Program-made: the position numbers and the translations under genes
The notes under the pieces: model-generated
Database searches by the model: none
What the model saw: the letters and a program-made list of their open reading frames with translations, nothing else
What the model was told of the DNA's origin: nothing
Assembly (NCBI GenBank): GCA_045126815.1
Contig: JBGVPD010000063.1
Coordinates: forward strand, 1 to 13,527
Direction: 5' to 3'
Length of the DNA: 13,527 nt
Source of the DNA: RGIG1995 sp045126815
GTDB lineage: Bacteria; Bacillota; Clostridia; Oscillospirales; CAG-272
In this document: one piece after another, positions 6,697-13,375 of the stretch
Numbering within the stretch: position 1 is the first letter of the stretch
Layout of the letters: each line of letters begins with the position of its first letter

Positions 6697-8037
6697 TTAT
6701 TCTTTTACTACCCAACATTCGTTTATTTGATAGTATTTGAGACATTTTATAACGTTTTCGTCAATAAGTTCTCCCGAAACGATTATCGGAACGGCGGGAG
6801 GACAACCTACAGACGTGTGCGCTAAAATTTTGCCTAAACATTCCTTTGCGGGAAGTTTTTCTTGCATTGATAGTGTTGCTTGGCGTGGTGACATTATCTT
6901 TTTAGGGATAACATTTGCAGGGGGCGTATCAGCAATAACCTTTTTTTGAGGAATTGAAAGCAATACATTTTCCAAGTATGTAATCTCTTTCTCGGTTATT
7001 TCCGGGGTGAACATTAACACCATAAAGTCGTTATCCGAAAATTCACATTCAATATTATGTTTTCGCAAAATATCTGCAAATTCATAACCCAAATAGCCAT
7101 AACTTTTTGTGTTTACAGTTATTTTTAATGGCTCGTTTCCATTCAAAGTGTAACCGCTATTTAACAGTTTTTCTTTGATTTTAGAAAGGTGTGACACAAT
7201 GTTGGAAAGCCTATCTTTGTAACCGTTTTCGATATAGCTGTTAGCTCTGTCAAGTGATCGTAATATCAAATACGAAGGACTTGTTGAACCGAAGAGGGAT
7301 AGCGCATTTTTTGCATTTTCAATAAATATTTGCGGCGCAGTATCTGCAATATGCATATAAGCTCCGCCGGTCAATACGGGTAGGGTTTTATGTGCCGAGT
7401 CGCAACATATATCAGCGCCTAAAGCAATAGGATGTTGTGAGTTTTCAATAAAATGCAGATATGCCCCGTGAGCATTGTCACAAATAAGCAAGGTATCGTG
7501 TTTGTGGCATACATTCGCTATTTTCTTTATGTCTGATATGTTTCCGAGATAGTCGGGAGAGGTTATGTAAACGGCTGTAAATTTTTCTGTACTTTCTGTT
7601 AAAATGCGGTCCAATTTGTCGGGGCATATAAAAACAGAAAGGTAAGAAGAATTATCGTCAGGATAGATCCACTCTATATCAAAATCAAGAAGAGAAGCCG
7701 CGCTTATAAAAGTCTTGTGGGCGTTTCTTCCAGCAAGAATACGGGTAGGGGTGTTATTCTGTTTAGCATAAAGCGTTACGAGATACATTATAGCGCGTAT
7801 GCAAAGGGAAGAGCCTTCTGTAGAATAATAGGTCTTGCAATTAAAAATTTTAGAGGCTATATCTTCACTTTGGGCAATAATTCCCGATGCTTCATAAAGA
7901 CTGTCAGCACCAAATACTTCTGTTATATCGTATTTTTCGCTACCTGTTTCACCACAGCCTTTGTGACCGGGCATATGTAATCTTAACGTATTGCTTTTTG
8001 CGTATTTTTCAAGAAAATCACATATAGGAGTTTTCAT
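6697..8037 (-). CDS. Orn/Lys/Arg decarboxylase-family PLP enzyme
   Basis: This 446-residue protein belongs to the fold-type I Orn/Lys/Arg decarboxylase family, in the short Firmicute subgroup lacking the N-terminal wing domain of E. coli enzymes. HMPGHKG (21-27) is the family's entry motif, DNAHGAY (187-193) holds the cofactor aspartate and histidine, and SAHKTLP places the Schiff-base lysine at Lys217. The C-terminal domain (about 370-446) has the typical PPAVPIIVSGE segment. Substrate cannot be read from the sequence: arginine, lysine and ornithine are all possible, and some members act in spermidine synthesis. The ATG overlaps the scfB stop by four bases (ATGA), so it is translationally coupled to the SCIFF maturase. 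In many Firmicutes such a gene sits beside tmk and holB instead. Family call firm, role uncertain. Confidence 0.9.
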   Translation of the reverse strand: MKTPICDFLEKYAKSNTLRLHMPGHKGCGETGSEKYDITEVFGADSLYEASGIIAQSEDIASKIFNCKTYYSTEGSSLCIRAIMYLVTLYAKQNNTPTRILAGRNAHKTFISAASLLDFDIEWIYPDDNSSYLSVFICPDKLDRILTESTEKFTAVYITSPDYLGNISDIKKIANVCHKHDTLLICDNAHGAYLHFIENSQHPIALGADICCDSAHKTLPVLTGGAYMHIADTAPQIFIENAKNALSLFGSTSPSYLILRSLDRANSYIENGYKDRLSNIVSHLSKIKEKLLNSGYTLNGNEPLKITVNTKSYGYLGYEFADILRKHNIECEFSDNDFMVLMFTPEITEKEITYLENVLLSIPQKKVIADTPPANVIPKKIMSPRQATLSMQEKLPAKECLGKILAHTSVGCPPAVPIIVSGELIDENVIKCLKYYQINECWVVKE

Positions 8038-9422
8038 TTTTTATTTCTCTTAAGAGTGCGAACGATCTCAACCATTATCGCACATTCCATTCTTTTTCTG
8101 AATAGCTCACAGCCGTATTTATAAACGCCTGTTACCGAACCTGTCGAGTGGTATGCGTTGGCCGCGCACCCGCCAGAGCAGTATAATTTTGCCCAACAGT
8201 CACGGCAGTCGGGACGTGCGTAAACGTTGCATGATGCAAAATCGCATTGAATATCTTTATTGGTTACACCGGTCCAAATATCGCCGAGTTTAAACTTTTC
8301 TTCGCCTACGAACTGGTGGCATGGGTAAAGGTCACCCCAAGGAGTAACAGCCATATATTCAGTACCCGAACCGCAACCGGATATTCTCTTATAAATGCAA
8401 GGACCGCCCGTTAAGTCGATCATATAGTGATAGAATGTAAAGGGGTTTCCTTCCTCGTCTCTTTTCAACATAAGTTCAGCTAACTTTTCGTACTGTTCGA
8501 GAACGATGGGAAGATCTTCAGCGGTAAGCTCGGAGGGATCGCCGGGAGCGCAAACAACGGGCTCCATGCTTAACTCGGTAAAGCCTAAATCAAGCATCTG
8601 CTGAATATCTTTCAAAAAATCGGGGTTAGCGTGTGTAAAAGTTCCGCGCATATAATAATTCTTGTGTTCTCTTGCTTCGACAAGTTTGTGGAATTTGGGA
8701 ACTATTCTGTCCCAGCTTCCGTTACCTGCATAGTCAACACGGTATTTGTCGTGTATTTCTTTTCTTCCGTCAAGGCTGAGAACAACGTTGCTGCACTCTT
8801 TGTTGGCAAATTCAATAACGTCATCGTCGATCAAAAGACCATTTGTGGTTAACGTAAAACGGAAGTTCTTGTTGTGTTCTTTTTCAATGCTTCTTGCATA
8901 AGCAACGATCTGTTTTACAACGTCAAAGTTCATCAAAGGTTCGCCGCCGAAAAAGTCAACTTCAAGGTTTCTTCTGCTGCCGGAATTAGCAACAAGGAAA
9001 TCAAGGGCTTGTTTGCCTACTTCGAAAGACATAACAGCTCTTTCTCCGTGATATTTACCCTGACTTGCAAAACAGTATTCGCAGTTAAGGTTGCAGGTGT
9101 GGGCTATGTGAAGACAGAGAGCTTTTACAACGCCCGACGTTTTTTCTTTTAATTTACCTGCCATATTTTCAAACGTATCGTCGGAGAAAAGTTTGCCCAT
9201 GTTTTTGAGTTCAACGATTTGTTCGTAACATTCTTCAATATCTTTTTCGGTTACGTCGTTTTTATTGGCATACTTTTCTGTCATTTGGTTGATGATATTT
9301 TTCTTGTCGGACTTTTCAAAAAGTTCAATAATATCGTAAGCTATATCGTCTACGACGTGAATACCGCCCGAGCAGGTGTCGAGGACGATATTATATCCGT
9401 TAAGCTTGTACTGATGTATCAT
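8034..9422 (-). CDS. scfB: SCIFF peptide maturase, radical SAM/SPASM thioether-forming enzyme
   Basis: This 462-residue radical SAM enzyme is predicted to install a thioether cross-link in the SCIFF peptide encoded just upstream. The first 80 or so residues (MIHQYKLNGYNIVLD onward) match the small N-terminal domain used to bind the leader peptide. The radical SAM cluster motif is C-x3-C-x2-C at Cys110, Cys114 and Cys117 (CNLNCEYC), followed by FFGGEPLMN. A Cys-rich SPASM/twitch region near the C-terminus (CGSGTEYMAVTPWG, PCHQF, then the DCRDCWAKLYCSGGC cluster) would hold two auxiliary Fe-S clusters. The longest frame starts 14 codons upstream inside a terminator hairpin; AAAGGAG upstream of 9422 and the family N-terminus fix the start here. 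The end overlaps the decarboxylase gene by four bases. Confidence 0.95.
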   Translation of the reverse strand: MIHQYKLNGYNIVLDTCSGGIHVVDDIAYDIIELFEKSDKKNIINQMTEKYANKNDVTEKDIEECYEQIVELKNMGKLFSDDTFENMAGKLKEKTSGVVKALCLHIAHTCNLNCEYCFASQGKYHGERAVMSFEVGKQALDFLVANSGSRRNLEVDFFGGEPLMNFDVVKQIVAYARSIEKEHNKNFRFTLTTNGLLIDDDVIEFANKECSNVVLSLDGRKEIHDKYRVDYAGNGSWDRIVPKFHKLVEAREHKNYYMRGTFTHANPDFLKDIQQMLDLGFTELSMEPVVCAPGDPSELTAEDLPIVLEQYEKLAELMLKRDEEGNPFTFYHYMIDLTGGPCIYKRISGCGSGTEYMAVTPWGDLYPCHQFVGEEKFKLGDIWTGVTNKDIQCDFASCNVYARPDCRDCWAKLYCSGGCAANAYHSTGSVTGVYKYGCELFRKRMECAIMVEIVRTLKRNKK

Positions 9423-9449
9423 AAGATAATATACTCCTTTGAAATACAG

Positions 9450-9475
9450 TAAAAATGCCGCCAAAAAGGCGGCAT
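9450..9475 (-). terminator. Terminator-like hairpin between scfA and scfB
   Basis: ATGCCGCC (9455-9462) and GGCGGCAT (9468-9475) form an 8-base-pair GC-rich stem with a five-base loop. On the minus strand it is followed by TTTTTACTG. It lies between the precursor stop (9501) and the maturase ribosome binding site (about 9434-9440), so partial termination here would give much more peptide message than enzyme message. Confidence 0.82.
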
Positions 9476-9500
9476 CTCTATAGGAAAGTTTTTTAAAAAC

Positions 9501-9650
9501 TTATTTGCTTTCCTTGTTTTCGCACTGCTGGTTAGCAATACCGCAACTTGTTTTACAAGCTGACTGGCAAGAAGTCTGGCATTCGCCGCAACCGCCATTT
9601 TTAGCGCTTTCGCAAAGATTGCGAGTTTCGATTGTCTCGATATGTTTCAT
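9501..9650 (-). CDS. scfA: Six-cysteine ranthipeptide SCIFF precursor
   Basis: This 49-residue peptide is the SCIFF (six cysteines in forty-five residues) RiPP precursor, recognised by its MKHIETIETRNL leader and the core CGECQTSCQSACKTSC. Cysteines lie at 13, 21, 24, 28, 32, 36 and 43. The last six have the family spacing; Cys13, in the leader, is an extra one. From memory of the family, characterised SCIFF peptides are cross-linked from Cys32 to Thr37; here residue 37 is Gly. The ribosome binding site GGAGGG lies seven bases before the ATG, with a near-consensus promoter upstream and the maturase gene downstream after a hairpin. The mature product's role in clostridia is not settled; quorum-type signalling has been proposed. 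It is too short for many gene callers. Confidence 0.95.
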   Translation of the reverse strand: MKHIETIETRNLCESAKNGGCGECQTSCQSACKTSCGIANQQCENKESK

Positions 9651-9693
9651 AATGGTACCCTCCATTTAATAATCCAATAGCTTTAATACAATA

Positions 9694-9722
9694 ATTATAA
9701 CACGTTTTTAGCCGAAAGTCAA
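9694..9722 (-). promoter_or_regulatory. Sigma-A promoter of the SCIFF operon
   Basis: On the minus strand, TTGACT (9717-9722) and TATAAT (9694-9699) are separated by 17 bases, a near-consensus promoter giving a leader of about 37 bases before scfA. No operator-like repeat is visible nearby. Confidence 0.86.
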
Positions 9723-9803
9723 TATTAATTGTCATAATAAATGCTGAGAGTAACCATAAAAAAGCACTTATATGAACTTGTATTTAGTTTTATAAAATAC
9801 GTA

Positions 9804-9832
9804 TTGCATGTTTTAAGTTAATACTGTATAAT
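9804..9832 (+). promoter_or_regulatory. Possible promoter of the orphan lipoprotein gene
   Basis: TTGCAT (9804-9809) and a perfect TATAAT (9827-9832) are 17 bases apart, about 55 bases ahead of the lipoprotein start. The -35 box is weak (three of six). The gene has no other candidate promoter close by and is divergent from the SCIFF operon. Confidence 0.6.
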
Positions 9833-9886
9833 TGAATAAAAGGTACTTTTTTGTAACTCAATAAAAAAATCGGGAGGGGATATCTT

Positions 9887-11143
9887 ATGAAAACATTCTT
9901 GATTATTCTTTTAGTTGTGTTGGTAATTTTTATGTTTGTTTCATGCGTTGGACACAAACAAAACAAAGGAGAACACACTGAGGGTACAACCGACATAATT
10001 GAGAAAAATGAAGAAACGTTAGATGAGGTTGATAAAAAAAGCCCCATCGTACCCATAAACGTTGACGATTACTATAAAGCTGTTTTGTTTAGTCTTCCCG
10101 ACGAGCCTTTCAGAGATGCTATTGTGAATTACATGAGAAAACAGGCTTCGCTTGAGTGGGTGTGTTCTGAAACTTTTGGTGTTTCCGAAAAGTGGGCCAA
10201 TTGGGGAATTGATCTTACGTTTGTAAAAGGGCAGAAGTATACCGGTATTCCTTATGCGGATACGAAGGTAAGTTATATTCAGTTTGAAGAGGCTTTGGTT
10301 AACGGTACATACACCTGTGAGTCTATGGCTTGGAAAGACGTTTTTGGCGTACAGTGCGTTTCGTCTATTATGAACTCTATTCAGCAATTTGACCCGTCTG
10401 TTTATGGATTGTCCGACAACCTTACTCCCGGAGTAAAGAATTTTAGGGGCAAGATTTGCGGAGATTACAATGTTCCCGAAAATGTAAGAAAATCTAATCA
10501 GATAATAACTGCAAATACGCCTGAAGATATGTATAAGGCTTATACTCAACTTAAAAAGGGAGATATTGTAATTACAAAGGATTTTGACAAAGGTACGTCT
10601 CACTTAAGAGTTGTTGTTGAGGAACCTAACGTTGTAAAAACGGGTGCCGGAAAAATCAATCCGTATAAGAGTTCAATAAAGTGTATTGAGCAAACAAACT
10701 GTTTTGACAAAACAAGAACGGATGGAGTAAAAACTACTTGGTACGTTGACCATATATATACATTTGATAAACTGTATAGCACAGACTATGTTCCCGTAAC
10801 CCTTGAAATATACGATAAGGATATCACAGAATGTGAGTTGCCTTATATTTTGCTTGATAATGAAATTACCGAAGAACAAATACAGTGTGGAGTTTTGTCA
10901 AGTACGGTGAAATCAAACTTTCCGATAAGATATGTATATCTTGATGTTTATAATAAGTCGGGAGAGTTGGTAAAACGCTCAATGGCATACGATATGGCAA
11001 GTAAATTTACTGTAAATCTCAGAAACTATTCTATGCCTATTATTGAAAACCTTGAGAATGGGGAATATACGTTTGTTGCAACGGCGGGTATTGCTATTGA
11101 CAGTGCAGAACTTGCAAGGGTAGATTTTACGTATAAGAAATAA
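9887..11143 (+). CDS. Predicted lipoprotein with NlpC/P60-like cysteine-hydrolase motifs
   Basis: I do not recognise a named family. The 418-residue protein begins with a strong signal segment (KTFLIILLVVLVIFMF) ending FVSC, a lipobox-like site with Cys20 as the probable lipidated residue, then a charged low-complexity linker (21-55). The central region (about 57-300) has YTGIPYADT, a possible nucleophile in GVQCVSS (Cys157), then LKKGDIVIT and SHLRVVVEEP (His239). That order resembles the papain-like NlpC/P60 hydrolases, which cut cell-wall peptides. The last 115 residues look like a beta-sandwich. The ribosome binding site GGGAGGGG is strong. It is the only plus-strand protein gene here and stands alone between a promoter and a shared terminator. 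Catalytic assignment is inference; it may instead bind cell wall without cutting it. Confidence 0.82.
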   Translation: MKTFLIILLVVLVIFMFVSCVGHKQNKGEHTEGTTDIIEKNEETLDEVDKKSPIVPINVDDYYKAVLFSLPDEPFRDAIVNYMRKQASLEWVCSETFGVSEKWANWGIDLTFVKGQKYTGIPYADTKVSYIQFEEALVNGTYTCESMAWKDVFGVQCVSSIMNSIQQFDPSVYGLSDNLTPGVKNFRGKICGDYNVPENVRKSNQIITANTPEDMYKAYTQLKKGDIVITKDFDKGTSHLRVVVEEPNVVKTGAGKINPYKSSIKCIEQTNCFDKTRTDGVKTTWYVDHIYTFDKLYSTDYVPVTLEIYDKDITECELPYILLDNEITEEQIQCGVLSSTVKSNFPIRYVYLDVYNKSGELVKRSMAYDMASKFTVNLRNYSMPIIENLENGEYTFVATAGIAIDSAELARVDFTYKK

Positions 11144-11200
11144 GACGTACAGTTTATTTGATAATCTGTAACTAAAATGAATAATGAATAGTGAATAATA

Positions 11201-11236
11201 CAAAAAATCCGTTCTCGTGTGAGAACGGATTTTTTG
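11201..11236. terminator. Bidirectional terminator between lipoprotein gene and tRNA-Glu
   Basis: A perfect 16-base-pair stem: CAAAAAATCCGTTCTC (11201-11216) with 11221-11236, loop GTGT. A- and T-runs on both sides let it end the plus-strand lipoprotein message and the minus-strand tRNA-Glu transcript, which finishes two bases away. Confidence 0.9.
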
Positions 11237-11238
11237 TA

Positions 11239-11313
11239 TGGTGACCCGTAGGGGAATCGAACCCCTGATTCCGCCGTGAGAGGGCGGCGTCTTAGCCTCT
11301 TGACCAACAGGCC
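11239..11313 (-). tRNA. tRNA-Glu (anticodon CTC)
   Basis: This 75-base tRNA includes an encoded CCA end. The acceptor strand GGCCTGT pairs with ACGGGTC allowing two G-U pairs, and the T-arm reads GGGGTTCGATTCCCC. The anticodon stem CCGCC/GGCGG encloses the loop CTCTCAC, so the anticodon is CTC, reading GAG. This is the less universal Glu isoacceptor; a TTC species must exist elsewhere. It has its own promoter and shares the terminator with the lipoprotein gene. Confidence 0.96.
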
Positions 11314-11329
11314 TTTTTATAACATTGGA

Positions 11330-11358
11330 ATTATAACACATTCTTTTTCAAAATGCAA
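11330..11358 (-). promoter_or_regulatory. Promoter of tRNA-Glu
   Basis: On the minus strand, TTGCAT (11353-11358) and TATAAT (11330-11335) are 17 bases apart, placing the transcript start about ten bases before the mature tRNA 5' end. Confidence 0.75.
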
Positions 11359-11421
11359 TACCTACTTGCAAAAAATATTATTCTTTTTAGTGTAAGAACG
11401 TATAATGTTTGTAATAAAAAA

Positions 11422-11455
11422 TCCTTGTTGCATTTTATTCAAAATGCAACAAGGA
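11422..11455 (-). terminator. Intrinsic terminator of pepD
   Basis: A perfect 15-base-pair stem, TCCTTGTTGCATTTT (11422-11436) with 11441-11455 and a four-base loop, starts seven bases past the pepD stop. On the minus strand it is followed by TTTTTTATTAC. Confidence 0.9.
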
Positions 11456-11462
11456 CATTCTA

Positions 11463-12905
11463 TTACATATTCTCAAGCATATTTAAGGTTATTTCGTATG
11501 CGTCGGAGAGGGATTTTAAATTTAATCGTTCGTTTGGTGTATGGATCTCACAAACCTCGGCACTTATTGAAATTCCGTCAAGGTCGCCTAAGTGTGAACA
11601 TATAATACCGCATTCAAGCCCTGCGTGTACGGCTTCAAAGATAGGTTTTTTGCCGAATTTCTTTTCGTAACAATTGGAAAAAAGGTCTCTAATTTTACTT
11701 TCTTTTCTGTATTCCCAACCGGGATGACGTTCCGAGTGGGTTATAACAGCGCCTGAAAGTTTACCCAACATTTCAAGTTTCATTATTATTTCGTCGAGCT
11801 TTTCTTCTTTAGATGAACGGGGCATAAGAGTAAGTGTTACTTTGTTGCTTTCGGTGGTAACTATACCGAGATTTGAAGACGACTCAACGAGATTATCCAT
11901 AGTGCTACTCATTGTATATACGCCGTTTGGAACAAGGTTCATCGTACTTATAATCCTTGATGTATCCTTAAAACTAAACATTTTTTCGTATTTTTCTTCG
12001 GGGGAACATATCTTTAGTGTAAAGGCTTTGTCGTCTTTAGAAAGCTGTTTTTTTATTTCTTTTGAAATTGCCGATATATCTTCTTTGGTTGCTTTTTTGT
12101 CAAACACACTTATAACACATTCGCATTCTCTCGGGATTGCGTTTGCTTTGTTTCCGCCATTTATTGAAACGAGGTTAAAAGGAAACTTGTTATAAAGCTT
12201 ACCTAACACTTTTGACATAAGTATGTTTGCGTTTTCTCTGCCTGAATTAATGTCAATACCCGAATGACCGCCTGATAAGCCTTTTATAGACAGCTTGATA
12301 GGCGTGTTTTGTAATTTGTATTCGTCAAACTCAAATACAAATTCCGTTTTAACACCACCGGCGCAACTAACAATTGCCGAATCAAGCGTTTCACTGTCGA
12401 GGTTTATAAACGTTTTGGCTGAAAGACGCGAATAATCGAATCCAATTGCACCGCCCATACCCGTTTCTTCTTCAACGGTAAAAAGACATTCAAGAGGAGG
12501 ATGTTTAACGTCGTTTTCGGCAAGAAGAGCCATCATCATGGCAACGGCAACACCGTCATCGGCGCCAAGAGTTGTATTTTCGGCGTAAAGCCAACCGTCT
12601 TTTATATACAGTTTGAGTCCGTCTTTTTCAAAATCGTGTTGAGTGTCAGCGTTTTTTTCACATACCATATCGGTGTGTCCTTGCAAAAGAACGGGCGGGT
12701 GGTTTTCATAACCCGGCGTTGCATTTTTCTTTATCAAGACGTTGTTAAGATCGTCTCTGTAATATTCAAGAGATAACTTTTTCGCAAAATCGCAAAGATA
12801 GTCTGCTATTCCTTTTTCATTTCCCGAGCCGTGAGGAATAGCGCATATTTCTTCAAAATAACGGAAAAGTTTACTTGGTTTATAATCGGATAAAATGTAG
12901 TTCAT
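11463..12905 (-). CDS. pepD: Xaa-His dipeptidase (aminoacyl-histidine dipeptidase), M20 family
   Basis: This 480-residue cytosolic metallopeptidase hydrolyses dipeptides, classically with C-terminal histidine such as beta-Ala-His. Length agrees with PepD (about 485). The two-zinc site of the M20 family is visible: GHTD (His77, Asp79), GADDG (bridging Asp116), the VEEETG glutamates (145-147), INLD (Asp170) and the late EIHTP histidine (about 455). A lid domain lies roughly between residues 190 and 380, with GGHSG near its start. The open frame runs on far upstream, across tRNA-Arg, but that part is not plausible protein; AGAGGAG seven to eight bases before the ATG at 12905 and the family-like N-terminus MNYILSDYKPSKLFRYFEEI set the start. 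It is transcribed alone. Confidence 0.95.
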   Translation of the reverse strand: MNYILSDYKPSKLFRYFEEICAIPHGSGNEKGIADYLCDFAKKLSLEYYRDDLNNVLIKKNATPGYENHPPVLLQGHTDMVCEKNADTQHDFEKDGLKLYIKDGWLYAENTTLGADDGVAVAMMMALLAENDVKHPPLECLFTVEEETGMGGAIGFDYSRLSAKTFINLDSETLDSAIVSCAGGVKTEFVFEFDEYKLQNTPIKLSIKGLSGGHSGIDINSGRENANILMSKVLGKLYNKFPFNLVSINGGNKANAIPRECECVISVFDKKATKEDISAISKEIKKQLSKDDKAFTLKICSPEEKYEKMFSFKDTSRIISTMNLVPNGVYTMSSTMDNLVESSSNLGIVTTESNKVTLTLMPRSSKEEKLDEIIMKLEMLGKLSGAVITHSERHPGWEYRKESKIRDLFSNCYEKKFGKKPIFEAVHAGLECGIICSHLGDLDGISISAEVCEIHTPNERLNLKSLSDAYEITLNMLENM

Positions 12906-12948
12906 TAAATAACTCCTCTTTTGGTAATGATCATAATTATCTATATAC

Positions 12949-12977
12949 ATAATAGCACAATGTAAAAAAAAGAGCAA
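12949..12977 (-). promoter_or_regulatory. Possible promoter of pepD
   Basis: On the minus strand, TTGCTC (12972-12977) and TATTAT (12949-12954) have a 17-base spacer that includes eight T's. Moderate match only. It is divergent from the tRNA-Arg promoter about 65 bases away. Confidence 0.5.
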
Positions 12978-13042
12978 CGCAAAACGGAAAATAATCATAA
13001 AAAAGAAAAATAAAAAAATATGCTGAAATATTAAAATTATGC

Positions 13043-13071
13043 TTGACAATTGTAATTTGATATGATATAAT
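13043..13071 (+). promoter_or_regulatory. Consensus promoter of the tRNA-Arg/tRNA-His unit
   Basis: TTGACA (13043-13048) and TATAAT (13066-13071) are both perfect, 17 bases apart, and a TG at 13063-13064 makes an extended -10. The transcript would start about 20 bases before tRNA-Arg. Confidence 0.92.
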
Positions 13072-13099
13072 TCTGTGGTGTCAAAGCGAGAGATAGAAT

Positions 13100-13176
<77 letters not shown>

Positions 13177-13182
13177 GAGTAA

Positions 13183-13211
13183 TTGAGACTCGCAAAAAAG
13201 GCGAGTCTCAA
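13183..13211 (+). other. Stem-loop between tRNA-Arg and tRNA-His
   Basis: TTGAGACTCGC (13183-13193) pairs perfectly with 13201-13211 around a seven-base A-rich loop. The nearest T-run (TTTTT) begins about ten bases after the stem, too far for a textbook terminator. It may attenuate readthrough into tRNA-His or serve as a processing site. Confidence 0.65.
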
Positions 13212-13250
13212 AATTTACTCTTTTTATTTCTACTTCTTACTTCGATATAT

Positions 13251-13328
13251 GGTGGGTGTAGCTCAGTTGGTTAGAGCGTCAGGTTGTGGCCCTGAAGGCC
13301 GTGGGTTCGAGTCCCATTACTCACCCCA
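13251..13328 (+). tRNA. tRNA-His (anticodon GTG)
   Basis: This 78-base tRNA has the special G at position -1 (13251) opposite C73 (13325), the identity mark of histidine tRNAs, and an encoded CCA. The acceptor strand GTGGGTG pairs with TACTCAC using two G-U pairs. The anticodon stem TCAGG/CCTGA encloses TTGTGGC, anticodon GTG. No separate promoter is clear in the 74 bases after tRNA-Arg. Confidence 0.97.
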
Positions 13329-13371
13329 AAAAAGAAGTAACTTTTGTCTACCAAAAGTTACTTCTTTTTTT
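13328..13371 (+). terminator. Intrinsic terminator of the tRNA unit
   Basis: A 19-base-pair stem, 13328-13346 with 13352-13370 (core AGAAGTAACTTTTG) and a five-base loop, ends in a run of seven T's right after tRNA-His. Confidence 0.92.
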
Positions 13372-13375
13372 ATCC

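Noticed and set aside
9423..9464. Longer scfB start at 9464
   Set aside because: It would begin inside the GC-rich terminator hairpin; the ATG at 9422 has AAAGGAG and the usual maturase N-terminus.
10979..11341. Minus-strand open frames of 93 and 120 codons overlapping tRNA-Glu
   Set aside because: They cover tRNA-Glu, a terminator and the 3' end of the lipoprotein gene; no start signal and no protein-like composition.
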